Assembly (NCBI GenBank): GCA_020638655.1
Contig: JACKIC010000007.1
Location: 186,001 to 250,000, forward strand
Direction: 5' to 3'
DNA: 64,000 bases
DNA from: Planctomycetota bacterium
GTDB taxonomy: Bacteria > Planctomycetota > UBA1135 > UBA2386
Positions within the stretch are counted from its first letter, which is position 1. The number at the start of each line of letters is the position of its first letter. This document shows positions 1 through 8,321 of this stretch, piece after piece. The notes beneath the pieces are model-generated. The model searched no databases, was not told the DNA's origin, and was given only the letters and a program-made list of their open reading frames with translations. The position numbers were made by a program, and so were the translations under genes.

Positions 1-2
1 CG

Positions 3-1799
3 GTGCTCGGCAAGGGCGACGCGCCGGTCGAGCGCCTTTGGGTGCGCGATCGCCTGCGCGGCGGCAACAACGGCGGCTTCGGCGACATGATGTGGGGCGG
101 CTTCGGCGGCGGCCGCGGCCGCGCCCAGGACTATCCGGGCGGCAAGGTGACGCTCGCCAATCTGCGTCCGAAGCAGGGGCAGAAGCTGCAGCTCGACGTC
201 GACGCGCTCGGTTACCTCGGCTGGCAGAAGGCCGACATCGAACTGCCCGCCGTCGGCGCGCTCGATCTCGGTCCGGTGCACCTGTCGCCGACGCCGCTGC
301 TCGAGGTCGAGGTGCTCGCGGCCGACACGGGGGCGCCGATCGAGGGGGCGCGCGTGCGGCTCTCGAGCCAGCCGCGCGAGGGCCGCGGCGGCGGGCGCAA
401 CCCGTTCGCGGGTTGGCAAGGTGCGGGCGGCCAGGGGCCGAGCAGCGCGACCACCGACGCCGCGGGCCTCGCCGCCGTCAACGCGTCGGTCGACGACCCG
501 GCGACGCTGCGCGTCACCGCCAAGGACTTCGCGTCGGTGCGCCTCGACCTGCCGCCGAACACCAGCGGCGCGCAGCAGATCAAGCTGCTGGTCGGCGGCA
601 CGATCGAGGTCAGCGTGCTCGACCCGCAGCAGCAGCCCGTCGCCAACGTCACGGTCGAGCACCGCGGCGCGGACGGCGAGACCGGCGAGGCCCGCACCGA
701 CGAGCACGGGGTCGCGCGGTTCGCGCACCAGGTGCCCGGCGAACACGAGGTGCGGCTCGCGCAGGACCGCGGGCCGATGCGTTTTGCAATGCGCATCGAG
801 GGCATGCCGCAGGCGGGTGGCGAGGCCGCGGAGGAGCCGTGGACCCCGGTCACGGTCGCGGACAAGGCGACCGTGGCGCTGACGCTGGCCAAGGCGCCGA
901 CCGCCAAGGTCGAGGGCGTGGTGCGCGAGAACGGCCTGGCGCTGTCCGGCGCGCGCGTGGTCTTCGTCGAGGGGCCCGGCGCGGCCGCGGAAGGGCCCGA
1001 AGCCGCTGCGTTCGGCATGGTGCAGGGCATGATGGAGCAGTTCGGGCAGGGCGGCAGCAAGTCGGCGCGCAGCGGCGACGACGGCACGTTCAAGCTCGCG
1101 GAGCTGCCCGCCGGCCAGCACCGGCTGCGCATCACCCACAAGGACCGCGCGATGCCGACCGAGATCCCGGTCGTGCTGCGCGAGGGCGACAACCGCGTCG
1201 ACGTCGAGCTCGACATGACCTCGGTGCGCGGCGTGGTGCGCGACCCCGACGGCAACCCGGTCAGCGGCGCGCGCGTGGGCGCCAAGGTCGTGAGCGGTGA
1301 CGACCAGCCCGACGTCGGCGTGATCGTCGAGAGCATGGCGCCGGGTCTCAATCTCGGCGGCGGCGGCGGCACCCAGCGCACCGACGCCAACGGCGAGTTC
1401 GAGCTGCGCGGCGTCGAGCCCGGCGCGACGCTGCAGGTGCGTGCCGCGGCCCGCGGCTTCGCGCCGGCCGTGGTCACGACCTCGGTGGCGCGCGGCGAGA
1501 GCAAGGTCGGCGTCGACCTGCGGCTGGGCGCCGCCGGCAAGATCGCGGTCACGGTCGCCGGCACCCCGGGACCGTTCTCGATGGTGCAGGCGCGGCGCGT
1601 CGGCAAGGACGGCCCCGAAGGGCAGCCGTCGGTGCAGATGCTGCGCCGCGGCAAGGGCACGATCAGCGACCTCGAGCCGGGCCTCTACGAGGTCGAGTAT
1701 CGCAGCGCGCAGGACCTGAACCCGCAGAACGGCCTGGACGGCGGCCAGAGGAAGCGCGTCGAGGTCGTCGCCGGCGAGACGGCCACCGTCGAGTTTTGA
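3..1799 (+). CDS. Secreted carboxypeptidase-regulatory-like repeat protein (5' end outside window)
   Basis: The frame is already open at the left edge, so the true start and any signal peptide lie outside; the last 598 codons are seen. The protein is a chain of beta-sandwich units of the carboxypeptidase-regulatory-like/Cna-B type. Each unit opens with a V.G.V.D.DG.PV.GA.V pattern (for example VRGVVRDPDGNPVSGARV, about residue 403) and closes with a T-D-A-N-G-E-F-type turn followed by PG. A low-complexity Gly/Arg stretch sits near residues 20-40. Such proteins are usually exported and act in the envelope or outside the cell, but no enzymatic domain is visible here and no specific function can be named. 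Its last codons overlap the -35 box of the next gene's promoter. Confidence 0.8.
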   Translation: MLGKGDAPVERLWVRDRLRGGNNGGFGDMMWGGFGGGRGRAQDYPGGKVTLANLRPKQGQKLQLDVDALGYLGWQKADIELPAVGALDLGPVHLSPTPLLEVEVLAADTGAPIEGARVRLSSQPREGRGGGRNPFAGWQGAGGQGPSSATTDAAGLAAVNASVDDPATLRVTAKDFASVRLDLPPNTSGAQQIKLLVGGTIEVSVLDPQQQPVANVTVEHRGADGETGEARTDEHGVARFAHQVPGEHEVRLAQDRGPMRFAMRIEGMPQAGGEAAEEPWTPVTVADKATVALTLAKAPTAKVEGVVRENGLALSGARVVFVEGPGAAAEGPEAAAFGMVQGMMEQFGQGGSKSARSGDDGTFKLAELPAGQHRLRITHKDRAMPTEIPVVLREGDNRVDVELDMTSVRGVVRDPDGNPVSGARVGAKVVSGDDQPDVGVIVESMAPGLNLGGGGGTQRTDANGEFELRGVEPGATLQVRAAARGFAPAVVTTSVARGESKVGVDLRLGAAGKIAVTVAGTPGPFSMVQARRVGKDGPEGQPSVQMLRRGKGTISDLEPGLYEVEYRSAQDLNPQNGLDGGQRKRVEVVAGETATVEF

Positions 1800-1823
1800 C
1801 CTCGGCATCGCGGTCGCTACCGT
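1796..1823 (+). promoter_or_regulatory. Sigma-70-type promoter of the rlmI-like gene, leaderless
   Basis: TTGACC at 1796-1801 and TACCGT at 1818-1823 are 16 bases apart. The predicted transcription start falls at or next to the ATG at 1832, only 8 bases after the -10 box, so the mRNA would have essentially no 5' leader. No Shine-Dalgarno sequence precedes the ATG, which fits. The -35 box overlaps the stop codon of the preceding gene. Confidence 0.6.
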
Positions 1824-1831
1824 GCGCCGCG

Positions 1832-3004
1832 ATGCAGCGTGTGCAACTGAACGCCAAGGCCAGCGGCTTCGCGCGCCGCGGCCAGCCGTGGTTCTACCGC
1901 GACGACTTCGCCGCCGGTGAGCAGGCGCCCGCGCGCCTGGTGCGCGTGGTCGACGAGAACGAGCGCGACCTCGGCCTCGGCATCACCTCGACCGGCAAGC
2001 TCGCGCTGCGCCTGTGCGGGCCGTGGGCCGAAGGGGAGGTGCCCGACCGCGAGACGTTCTTCGGCAACCGCCTGCAGGCCGCGTTCGCGCGGCGCGCGAT
2101 GCGCCTGGGGCCGCACGACGGCACCCGGCTCGTGCACGCCGAGAGCGACTGGCTGCCGGGGCTGGTGCTCGACCGCTACGGCCCGGTGCTCGTGCTGCAG
2201 GCGACCAGCGCGTTCGTCGAGCAGTCGCTCGACGCGATCGTGCCGTTCGCGGCCGACGCCCTGAAGGCGACCACCGTGATCGCGCGCAACGACGTCGGCG
2301 CGCGCAAGCACGAGGGGCTCGCCGAGGAGGTGCGCCTCCTGCACGGCAACCGCGTCGAGCAGGTGACCATCGTCGAGCACGGCGTGCGCCACACGGTGCG
2401 TCCGTTCGTCGGCCACAAGACCGGCTTCTACCTCGACCAGCGGCCGGCGCGCGCGCTGGTGCAGCAGCTCGCGCACGGCCGCACGGTGCTGGACCTGTTC
2501 TGTTACCAGGGCGGCTTCTCGCTGGCGGCGCTCGTCGGCGGCGCGGTCTCGTCGGTCGCCGTCGACCAGAGCCAGGAGGCGCTCGACCTGGCCGCGGCCG
2601 GCGCGCGCGACAACGGTGTGCAGGGGCTGCTGCCCGTGCACGGCAACGCGTTCGACTTCGTGCGCGACGCGCGCGGCCGCGGCGAGAGCTACGAACTGAT
2701 CGTGCTCGACCCGCCGGCGTTCGCCAAGTCGCGGCGCGAGCTGCCCGGCGCCGAGCGCGGCTACCGCGACCTCAACCGCCAGGCGCTGCGCCTGCTCGCG
2801 CCCGGCGGCCAGCTGCTGACCTGCACCTGCAGCCACCACATGACGCTGCCGCGCTTCGAGGAGGTGGTGCGTCAGGCGACCGCGGGCCTGCCGTTCCGCG
2901 TCGTGCTCGAGCAGCGGCTCGGCGCCGGCGACGACCACCCGGTGCTGCTCTCGCACCCCGAGTCCGAGTACCTCAAGGCGCTGCTGCTGCGGCGCGTCGA
3001 CTGA
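1832..3004 (+). CDS. rlmI: Class I SAM-dependent rRNA (cytosine-5) methyltransferase, RlmI/YccW family
   Basis: A 390-residue protein, close to the usual length of RlmI, which methylates a cytosine of 23S rRNA in E. coli. The N-terminal ~75 residues form the RNA-binding PUA-like domain (AKASGFARRGQPWFYRDDFA, with the typical DENERDLGLG strand). The C-terminal half is a Rossmann methyltransferase: motif I is DLFCYQGGFSLAAL, the catalytic-loop region is LDPPAFAKSRRE, and a CTCSHHM segment follows. The ATG at 1832 was chosen over an in-frame upstream ATG at 1796 because homology begins here and because the upstream one lies on the promoter -35 box. The exact target base cannot be proven from sequence; the family assignment is firm. 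Confidence 0.88.
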   Translation: MQRVQLNAKASGFARRGQPWFYRDDFAAGEQAPARLVRVVDENERDLGLGITSTGKLALRLCGPWAEGEVPDRETFFGNRLQAAFARRAMRLGPHDGTRLVHAESDWLPGLVLDRYGPVLVLQATSAFVEQSLDAIVPFAADALKATTVIARNDVGARKHEGLAEEVRLLHGNRVEQVTIVEHGVRHTVRPFVGHKTGFYLDQRPARALVQQLAHGRTVLDLFCYQGGFSLAALVGGAVSSVAVDQSQEALDLAAAGARDNGVQGLLPVHGNAFDFVRDARGRGESYELIVLDPPAFAKSRRELPGAERGYRDLNRQALRLLAPGGQLLTCTCSHHMTLPRFEEVVRQATAGLPFRVVLEQRLGAGDDHPVLLSHPESEYLKALLLRRVD

Positions 3005-3006
3005 GC

Positions 3007-3222
3007 CTACTCGGGCTGATCGCGGCCCAGCCGGCGGCGGCGCAGGGCGGCGTCGCCGGGCAACAGGCGCACGAGCGCCAGGTCGAGCACTTCGGCGAGC
3101 CCGGGCAGCACCTCGGGCGTGAGCCGCAGCATCACCGGGCCCAGGTGCAGGTGCAGGCAGCCGCAGCTGCAGCGATCGAGGCGGGCGGCGCCGTTGGCGG
3201 CGAGATTCACGGGTTGGCACAT
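3007..3222 (-). CDS. Small Cys/His-rich protein downstream of the PepSY gene
   Basis: A 71-residue protein encoded just after the PepSY membrane gene on the same strand. ATG at 3222 is preceded by AGGTG about 8 bases upstream; a GTG at 3231 is the alternative start and lies closer to the end of the PepSY gene. Its core carries RCSCGCLHLHLGPVMLRL, so Cys and His residues cluster as in a metal-binding site, followed by an amphipathic helix. I recall similar short proteins beside iron-uptake genes in other bacteria but cannot name the family. The neighbourhood (PepSY membrane protein, Fur-box-like palindrome) suggests a role in iron or other metal handling. This is inference only. Confidence 0.6.
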   Translation of the reverse strand: MCQPVNLAANGAARLDRCSCGCLHLHLGPVMLRLTPEVLPGLAEVLDLALVRLLPGDAALRRRRLGRDQPE

Positions 3223-3237
3223 GCTGGTCACCTGCGC

Positions 3238-4182
3238 TCAGTTCATCGATGCGGCCATCGTCGACACCAGCGCCGCGGCGCCGATGCCGGTGAACCCGAG
3301 CACCCACAGGCCGGCGCGGCGGTAGGAGCGCTTCTGCCACCACATCCACAGGCCCGAGATCGCCCAGAGCACCATCGCCCCGGCCATCAGGTCGACGACC
3401 GCGGCCCACAGAAGGCGGGGAAGTTGGTCGCCGCCGTAGCCGTGCGCAGTGTGCAGACGCATCAGCAATCGACCGAAGTCGAACGCCGCGGCGTCGCGCA
3501 CGCTCGCCTGTCGCCGGTCGATCGACGCGGACACCTCGGTGGCCTGCCCGCGGTAACGCAGCTGCGGAGCCCCCGCGCCGCGCAAACGCACCTCGGGAAA
3601 GCCGGCGTCCGCGAGCACGCGACCGGCGACGCGCGACGCCGCTTCGCCCGCCGGAGCGAACAGCTCGGGCGGCAGGCGATTGGCGCGCGACGGCTCAGCG
3701 GCGACCGAGCGGATGTTCGCGGAGCTGCCATCGGCGGCGAGGCTGAGTCGCCGCCGCTGGCCGTCCTGTTCGAAGTCGAAGGTCCAGCTGCCGCGCAGGT
3801 CGGCGGAGCCGGGCAGCGGGGCTTCGCCGTCGAGCACCGCGGCGACGCTCGCGGCCAGTTCGTCGGCGGCGGGCAGCTGCGCGCGCAGCTCGGCCGCGAC
3901 CGGGACCGACAGCGGCTCGGCGCGCGGCGCCTCGTTGCGCGCACCTCCACCGCGCGCGGCGGGGTGGTTGAACAAGAACGCGCTGATTCCGTAGACGAGC
4001 ACGAACGGCACCAGCAGCAGCCCCGAGTAGAGGTGCGCGCGGCGCAGCCAGCGCGAGGCGGTGACCAGCCACGGCCACGGTCCGGACGGCGCGGCGACCG
4101 GGCGAGTGGGGCGGGGTGCCGCCGTCAGCAGCCGTGAGGTGGCGCGGGGCGCGGCGGTGGGGTCGGGGAGGAAGGTCGGCAT
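3238..4182 (-). CDS. PepSY-associated transmembrane protein
   Basis: A 314-residue membrane protein with the PepSY-TM layout. There is a first membrane segment near residues 60-80 (YSGLLLVPFVLVYGISAFLF), with HLYSG just before it. A soluble extracytoplasmic PepSY-like region follows, then two C-terminal membrane segments around WAAVVDLMAGAMVLWAISGL and LGFTGIGAAALVSTM. PepSY-TM proteins are often ferric-siderophore reductases or partners of TonB-dependent uptake and are commonly Fur-regulated. ATG 4182 is preferred over TTG 4230 and ATG 4227 because the longer forms would place the Fur-like palindrome inside the coding region. The small Cys/His gene follows and is probably co-transcribed. The electron-transfer role is inferred; no haem ligand pattern was proven. 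Confidence 0.72.
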   Translation of the reverse strand: MPTFLPDPTAAPRATSRLLTAAPRPTRPVAAPSGPWPWLVTASRWLRRAHLYSGLLLVPFVLVYGISAFLFNHPAARGGGARNEAPRAEPLSVPVAAELRAQLPAADELAASVAAVLDGEAPLPGSADLRGSWTFDFEQDGQRRRLSLAADGSSANIRSVAAEPSRANRLPPELFAPAGEAASRVAGRVLADAGFPEVRLRGAGAPQLRYRGQATEVSASIDRRQASVRDAAAFDFGRLLMRLHTAHGYGGDQLPRLLWAAVVDLMAGAMVLWAISGLWMWWQKRSYRRAGLWVLGFTGIGAAALVSTMAASMN

Positions 4183-4205
4183 CTCGGTGGCTCGAACGAC
4201 ACTCT

Positions 4206-4226
4206 TACGAATGAGACTCAGTCGCA
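4206..4226 (-). promoter_or_regulatory. Fur-box-like palindrome upstream of the PepSY gene
   Basis: The plus strand reads tacgaatgagActcagtcgca, an inverted repeat centred on base 4216 with 8 of 10 positions paired. The aatgag/ctc(a) half-sites resemble the AATGAGA..TCTCATT form of Fur operators in GC-rich bacteria. It lies 24 bases upstream of the chosen PepSY start and about 90 bases upstream of the divergent sigma-factor gene. The site was found by eye; the binding protein is inferred from motif and context. Confidence 0.5.
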
Positions 4227-4312
4227 TCAAGTGAAGAGTCGGCGATCTCGTCGTGAGGATCGCCGGCGGGCGATTGCGTCATCCCGGGGGCGGACCGCGG
4301 GTACAAGGCCGC

Positions 4313-7225
4313 GTGACCGTGAACCCCGGCCCCTCCTCCGCGCCCCGACCGCTGACCGACGCCCTGCAGCAGCACGGCGCGGCGCTGCGGCGCCTCGCCG
4401 CGCACCTGGTCGGCGGCGCGCACGCCGACGATCTGCTGCAAGAGACCGCGGTCGCCGCGCTGCAGGAGCGGCGCCAGGTCGCGCAGCCGGTGGCGTTCCT
4501 TCGGCGGGTCGTGCGCCACCTCGCCGGCAAGCACCACCGGGGCACGGCCCGGCGCCGACGTCGTGAGTCCGACGCCGGGGTGCGCGACGAGGTCGCGTCC
4601 CCGATCGAAATGGCGGCGCAGCGTGAGACGATCGACCGGCTGCACGCGGCGCTGATGGCCGTTCCCGAACCGGCCCGCGGGGCGCTGCTGCTGCGCTACT
4701 TCGAAGCGCTGACGCCGGCGCAGATCGCCGCGCGGCTCGGCGTGCCGCTGCCGACGGTCAAGAGCCGGCTCGCGCGCGGCCTCGAGCTGCTGCGGCAGCG
4801 GCTCGGCGCCGACGAACGTGACTGGCGCGCGGGGCTGACCGCGGCGTTCGGATTGCACGGCGAGGTGATGAAGTCGACGACGGCGGGTGTCGCGGGGGTG
4901 ATGGGCATGGCCATGACGAGCAAGGTGTTGGTCGCCGCCGCGGCGGCCGCGGTGTTGACGTGGTGGGTGTGGCTCGAGGTCGCGTCGCCCGATGCGATCG
5001 TGCGTCATGACGCGGCGGTGGCCGCGCCGGTGCGCGATGCGGGGAGTGCGGTCGGCGAGGCCGCTGCGGCCGGCAGCGTCGAGCGCGTCGCCGTCGCCGC
5101 CGACAGCAATGCGGTGGCGCTTCACCCGGAATGGCCGGCGCCCGCCACCGTGCGAGGTCGCTGCGTCGACGAGTTCGGCAAACCGCTCGCGGGTTGTCGC
5201 GTGGTCTGGAACGGCATGCGCAACAACGAGGAGGAGCTCTCGAAGTGGGTGCGCACGCACTACGACCCGCAGTGGCAGAACCCGCCGGCGCAGGTCACGG
5301 GCGAGGACGGGATGTTCGAGTGGGTGGTGGTGCCGCACGAGCCGCTGCGGTTCCGGCTCATGGTCCATTGCCCCGGCCGGGTGGAGATGCGCCGCAAATG
5401 GGACGCGCGTTTGAGCGGTGACGGGATCGAGCCCGGGGCGACGGTCGCGCTCGGTGATGTCGTGGTTCCGGTGGGTGGCGCGCTCGCGGGTCGCGTGGTG
5501 GATGGCGATGGGCAGCCTGTTGCCGGCGCGTCGGTCTTCTACCGAGCGCAGAGTCATGCGGCGGACGACTACCCGATGCGGCCCTACTGCCAGGCCTCGG
5601 CCCGCTGCGCAGCCGATGGGACCTTCCACGCCGAGGGCCTGCTGGGAGGGGACTACGACATCCGTGTCGCTGACAGCGAAGTGCTGTCGGGCGGCAGCGT
5701 CGTGGTCGCAGGGCCATCGACGTGGCTCGAGATCGTGGTCGCCAGGAAGCAGGTAGACCCTGGCGCGATGATCGTGGGAACCGTCGTCGATGACTCGGGC
5801 AATCCGGTCGCCTACGCACATCTCCACGCGTATACCCTCGGGAACCGCCGCGATCTCCGCTTCGGCAGCACTGCGACCAGTGAGTCGGACGGGTCGTTCG
5901 TCCTCTTGCGCGACGATCGCATCAGGGACGAACCCGTGCAGTTCCGCGCGACCGCCGCCGGCTTCGAGGTCGCGACGTCGGCCGTCTTCGACTGGGGGGC
6001 TCGCGGCGTACGCATCGAGATGCGTCGCGGAGTGGATGTCGCGCTCGAGGTGGTGGATCCCGACGGCAGGCCGGTCGAGGAATATGCTGCGTGGATCGTG
6101 GCGAGAGATACGGGTGTCCGCGACGCGTTCTGCTTTGGCCACCAACGGCAAGGCCGTTCGCTCTTCGTGGGGGTGAGTCGCGGTCGCAAGCTGCTTCTCG
6201 TCGAGCCCCGGGACCGCGAACGGATGACCCTCTCGCGCTTGACCCTCGTCGAGGTCGCGGATCCGGCACCAGCTCACATCAGGGTGCAGTTGCCGTCGCC
6301 AGTGGAGAGGCTCGTCCGGGTCGTCGATGCAGCCGGAGCTCCGGTTGCCGGCGTCTGCGTGCAGCTCGAAGAACAGGTCGAAGGTGCCGTGCCCAACGCG
6401 AAGAGCATGTCGCCCGAGAAGTACTTCTCCCCAGACCGTTCGTTCGAAGGCATGCGGCTCGTGCGCCGTGCCGTCACGACGGACGACGGCGGCGAGGCGC
6501 GCCTCGTCGGTCCCGGCGGACATCGGTTCGTGGTGCAGGTCCCTGGTCCTCGCTGCTTGCCGCTCGTCGTCCAGGATGTGCGGCTCGACGTCGTCGAACC
6601 GCTGGTGCTCGAGGTGTCGCGCGGTGGTTCGTTGCGAGTGAAACTCGGACCGAGGGGGATCCGCGATACCCTGATCGGCTACGCGTCGTCCGGCGATGGC
6701 GGCAGCTCAGTAGGGGCCGGTCTGCCCCAGCTCTGGCTGCGCGCGACACCCGGCGGCTGGAAAGAGCCCGCTCGACCCAACTGCATCGCGACCATCAGCC
6801 CAGAGGGCACTGCGACTTTCGATGGCGTGCCGCCGGGCACGTGGCACGCGGCGATCTCCTTCATACTCGCGTACGGGCACAACACCTACCAACAACAGGT
6901 TGAGGAGGTCGGGGTCGTTCGGATTCGCGAAGGACAGGTCGACGAACAGAACTTCGACCTCTCCGGCCTCCTGCCGACCACTCTCGATGCGACGGTCCTG
7001 CGCGGGCGGGAACCGCTGCGCAACTCGAGGGTGACGCTCAGGGCGCGCGGTTCCGCCATGGGCTGGGAGACCCAGCTGATGGTCAAGACCGACGCCGACG
7101 GCCGCTTCACCTGGAATTGCCGTCCGGGCAGTTACTCGATCATCGCCCCTTCGGTATCGGCCGAGACCGTCGTCGTGTCGGGCGGCGGCCGCCTCGTTGC
7201 GACCTTCACCTTGCCCGTGCGCTGA
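4313..7225 (+). CDS. Membrane-anchored ECF-type sigma factor fused to a large extracytoplasmic beta-sandwich region
   Basis: A single 970-residue protein. Residues ~20-76 are sigma region 2 (HADDLLQETAVAAL, FLRRVVRHLAGKHHR) and ~110-165 are sigma region 4 with its helix-turn-helix (LTPAQIAARLGVPLPTVKSRLARGLELL). A hydrophobic segment at ~203-222 (VLVAAAAAAVLTWWVWLEV) follows directly. The remaining ~745 residues look extracytoplasmic and contain repeated carboxypeptidase-regulatory-like units (VRGRCVDEFGKPLAGCRVVW; AGRVVDGDGQPVAGASVFY; VGTVVDDSGNPVAYAHL). ECF sigma factors are usually ~180-200 residues. C-terminal membrane extensions are known in planctomycetes, where they may keep the factor at the membrane until released. 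GTG 4313 was chosen because upstream codons look non-coding. Target promoters are unknown. Confidence 0.85.
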   Translation: MTVNPGPSSAPRPLTDALQQHGAALRRLAAHLVGGAHADDLLQETAVAALQERRQVAQPVAFLRRVVRHLAGKHHRGTARRRRRESDAGVRDEVASPIEMAAQRETIDRLHAALMAVPEPARGALLLRYFEALTPAQIAARLGVPLPTVKSRLARGLELLRQRLGADERDWRAGLTAAFGLHGEVMKSTTAGVAGVMGMAMTSKVLVAAAAAAVLTWWVWLEVASPDAIVRHDAAVAAPVRDAGSAVGEAAAAGSVERVAVAADSNAVALHPEWPAPATVRGRCVDEFGKPLAGCRVVWNGMRNNEEELSKWVRTHYDPQWQNPPAQVTGEDGMFEWVVVPHEPLRFRLMVHCPGRVEMRRKWDARLSGDGIEPGATVALGDVVVPVGGALAGRVVDGDGQPVAGASVFYRAQSHAADDYPMRPYCQASARCAADGTFHAEGLLGGDYDIRVADSEVLSGGSVVVAGPSTWLEIVVARKQVDPGAMIVGTVVDDSGNPVAYAHLHAYTLGNRRDLRFGSTATSESDGSFVLLRDDRIRDEPVQFRATAAGFEVATSAVFDWGARGVRIEMRRGVDVALEVVDPDGRPVEEYAAWIVARDTGVRDAFCFGHQRQGRSLFVGVSRGRKLLLVEPRDRERMTLSRLTLVEVADPAPAHIRVQLPSPVERLVRVVDAAGAPVAGVCVQLEEQVEGAVPNAKSMSPEKYFSPDRSFEGMRLVRRAVTTDDGGEARLVGPGGHRFVVQVPGPRCLPLVVQDVRLDVVEPLVLEVSRGGSLRVKLGPRGIRDTLIGYASSGDGGSSVGAGLPQLWLRATPGGWKEPARPNCIATISPEGTATFDGVPPGTWHAAISFILAYGHNTYQQQVEEVGVVRIREGQVDEQNFDLSGLLPTTLDATVLRGREPLRNSRVTLRARGSAMGWETQLMVKTDADGRFTWNCRPGSYSIIAPSVSAETVVVSGGGRLVATFTLPVR

Positions 7226-7268
7226 CCACCCCTCGCAACTCATCGCCGCCCGGCGCAAACTCCCCGCG

Positions 7269-7490
7269 ATGACCGACGCACCGGACCTTATCGACCTCAC
7301 CGTGAACGGCGAGCCGCGCACGGCGCCGCGCGGCAGCACGGTCGCGGACCTCGTCGCATCCCTGCAGTTGCAGCCGCAGCAGGTCGCGGTCGAACGCAAC
7401 AAACTGATCGTGCGGCGCGCCGACCACGCCGCGACGGTGTTGGAGCCGGGGGACCAGCTCGAGATCGTGACGTTCTTCGGTGGAGGCTGA
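7269..7490 (+). CDS. thiS: Sulfur-carrier protein ThiS
   Basis: A 73-residue ubiquitin-like protein that carries sulfur as a C-terminal thiocarboxylate for thiazole synthesis in the thiamine pathway. It starts with strand-forming IDLTVNGEPRTAPRGSTVADL, contains the conserved VAVERNKLIV strand, and ends EIVTFFGGG, giving the required C-terminal Gly-Gly (one extra Gly terminal). It lies 42 bases upstream of thiG, whose product accepts the sulfur, so the pair is almost certainly co-transcribed. No TPP riboswitch is visible in the 43 bases upstream. ATG 7269 matches the family start. Confidence 0.92.
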   Translation: MTDAPDLIDLTVNGEPRTAPRGSTVADLVASLQLQPQQVAVERNKLIVRRADHAATVLEPGDQLEIVTFFGGG

Positions 7491-7532
7491 CGCGCTCTTG
7501 TGCCGCGCCCGTCGCGGGCGCACGATCGGCGC

Positions 7533-8321
7533 GTGACCACCGCAGACCGTCCGCTCGTCCTCGGCGCCCATACGTTCTCGTCGCGCCTGTTCCTCGGCAC
7601 CGGCAAGTACCCCTCGATGGACTCGATGGTGGCGGCGCTCGAGGTGTCGGGCACGCAGTGCGTGACCGTCGCGGTGCGCCGGCTGCAGCTCGGCGTGCCC
7701 GAGGGCAAGTCGCTGCTCGACTACCTGCCGCGCGACAAGTACGTGCTGCTGCCCAACACGGCCGGCTGCTTCGACGCCGACCTCGCGGTGCGCACGGCGC
7801 GGCTGGGGCGCGAGCTCGGCATGGGGGACCTGGTCAAGCTCGAGGTGCTCGGTGATCCCGACACGCTGCTGCCCGACCCGATCGGCACCCTCGACGCGGC
7901 GAAGACGCTCGTCGGCGAGGGCTTCACGGTGCTGTGTTACACGAGTGACGATCCGGTGCTGGCGAAGCGCCTCGAAGACGCGGGCGTGACCGCGGTGATG
8001 CCCGCGGGCGCGCCGATCGGCAGCGGGCAGGGCATCCTGAACCCCAACAACATCCGCATCATCCTCGAGCGCGCCAAGGTGCCGGTGATCGTCGACGCGG
8101 GCGTCGGCACGGCCAGCGACGTGACTGTCGCGTTCGAACTCGGCGCCGAGGGCGTGCTTCTCAACACCGGCGTGGCGCTGGCCAGGGACCCGGTGCGCAT
8201 GGCGCGCGCGATGAAGGCCGCGGCCGAAGCGGGGCGCGACGCGTTCCTCGCCGGCCGCATCGGCAAGAAGCTCTACGCCAGCGCGTCGTCGCCGACGAGC
8301 GGCATCATCGCCGGCGAATGA
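7533..8321 (+). CDS. thiG: Thiazole synthase ThiG
   Basis: A 262-residue TIM-barrel enzyme that condenses 1-deoxy-D-xylulose 5-phosphate, the ThiS thiocarboxylate and dehydroglycine into the thiazole phosphate. Family landmarks are FSSRLFLGTGKYPS at the start, QCVTVAVRRLQ, the Schiff-base lysine region LVKLEVLGD, TVLCYTSDDPVLAKRLED, MPAGAPIGSGQGILNPN and VIVDAGVGTASDVTVAFELG. The length matches the family. The GTG at 7533 gives the normal N-terminus. The stop overlaps the ATG of the next gene by 4 bases. ThiS lies directly upstream. Confidence 0.95.
   Translation: MTTADRPLVLGAHTFSSRLFLGTGKYPSMDSMVAALEVSGTQCVTVAVRRLQLGVPEGKSLLDYLPRDKYVLLPNTAGCFDADLAVRTARLGRELGMGDLVKLEVLGDPDTLLPDPIGTLDAAKTLVGEGFTVLCYTSDDPVLAKRLEDAGVTAVMPAGAPIGSGQGILNPNNIRIILERAKVPVIVDAGVGTASDVTVAFELGAEGVLLNTGVALARDPVRMARAMKAAAEAGRDAFLAGRIGKKLYASASSPTSGIIAGE

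Noticed and set aside
4205..6523. A 772-codon minus-strand frame opposite the sigma-factor fusion
   Set aside because: His/Arg/Asp-rich composition without motifs; the plus-strand protein has clear sigma and membrane segments.
7226..7268. TPP riboswitch before thiS-thiG
   Set aside because: The 43-base gap is too short and has none of the conserved THI-box elements.
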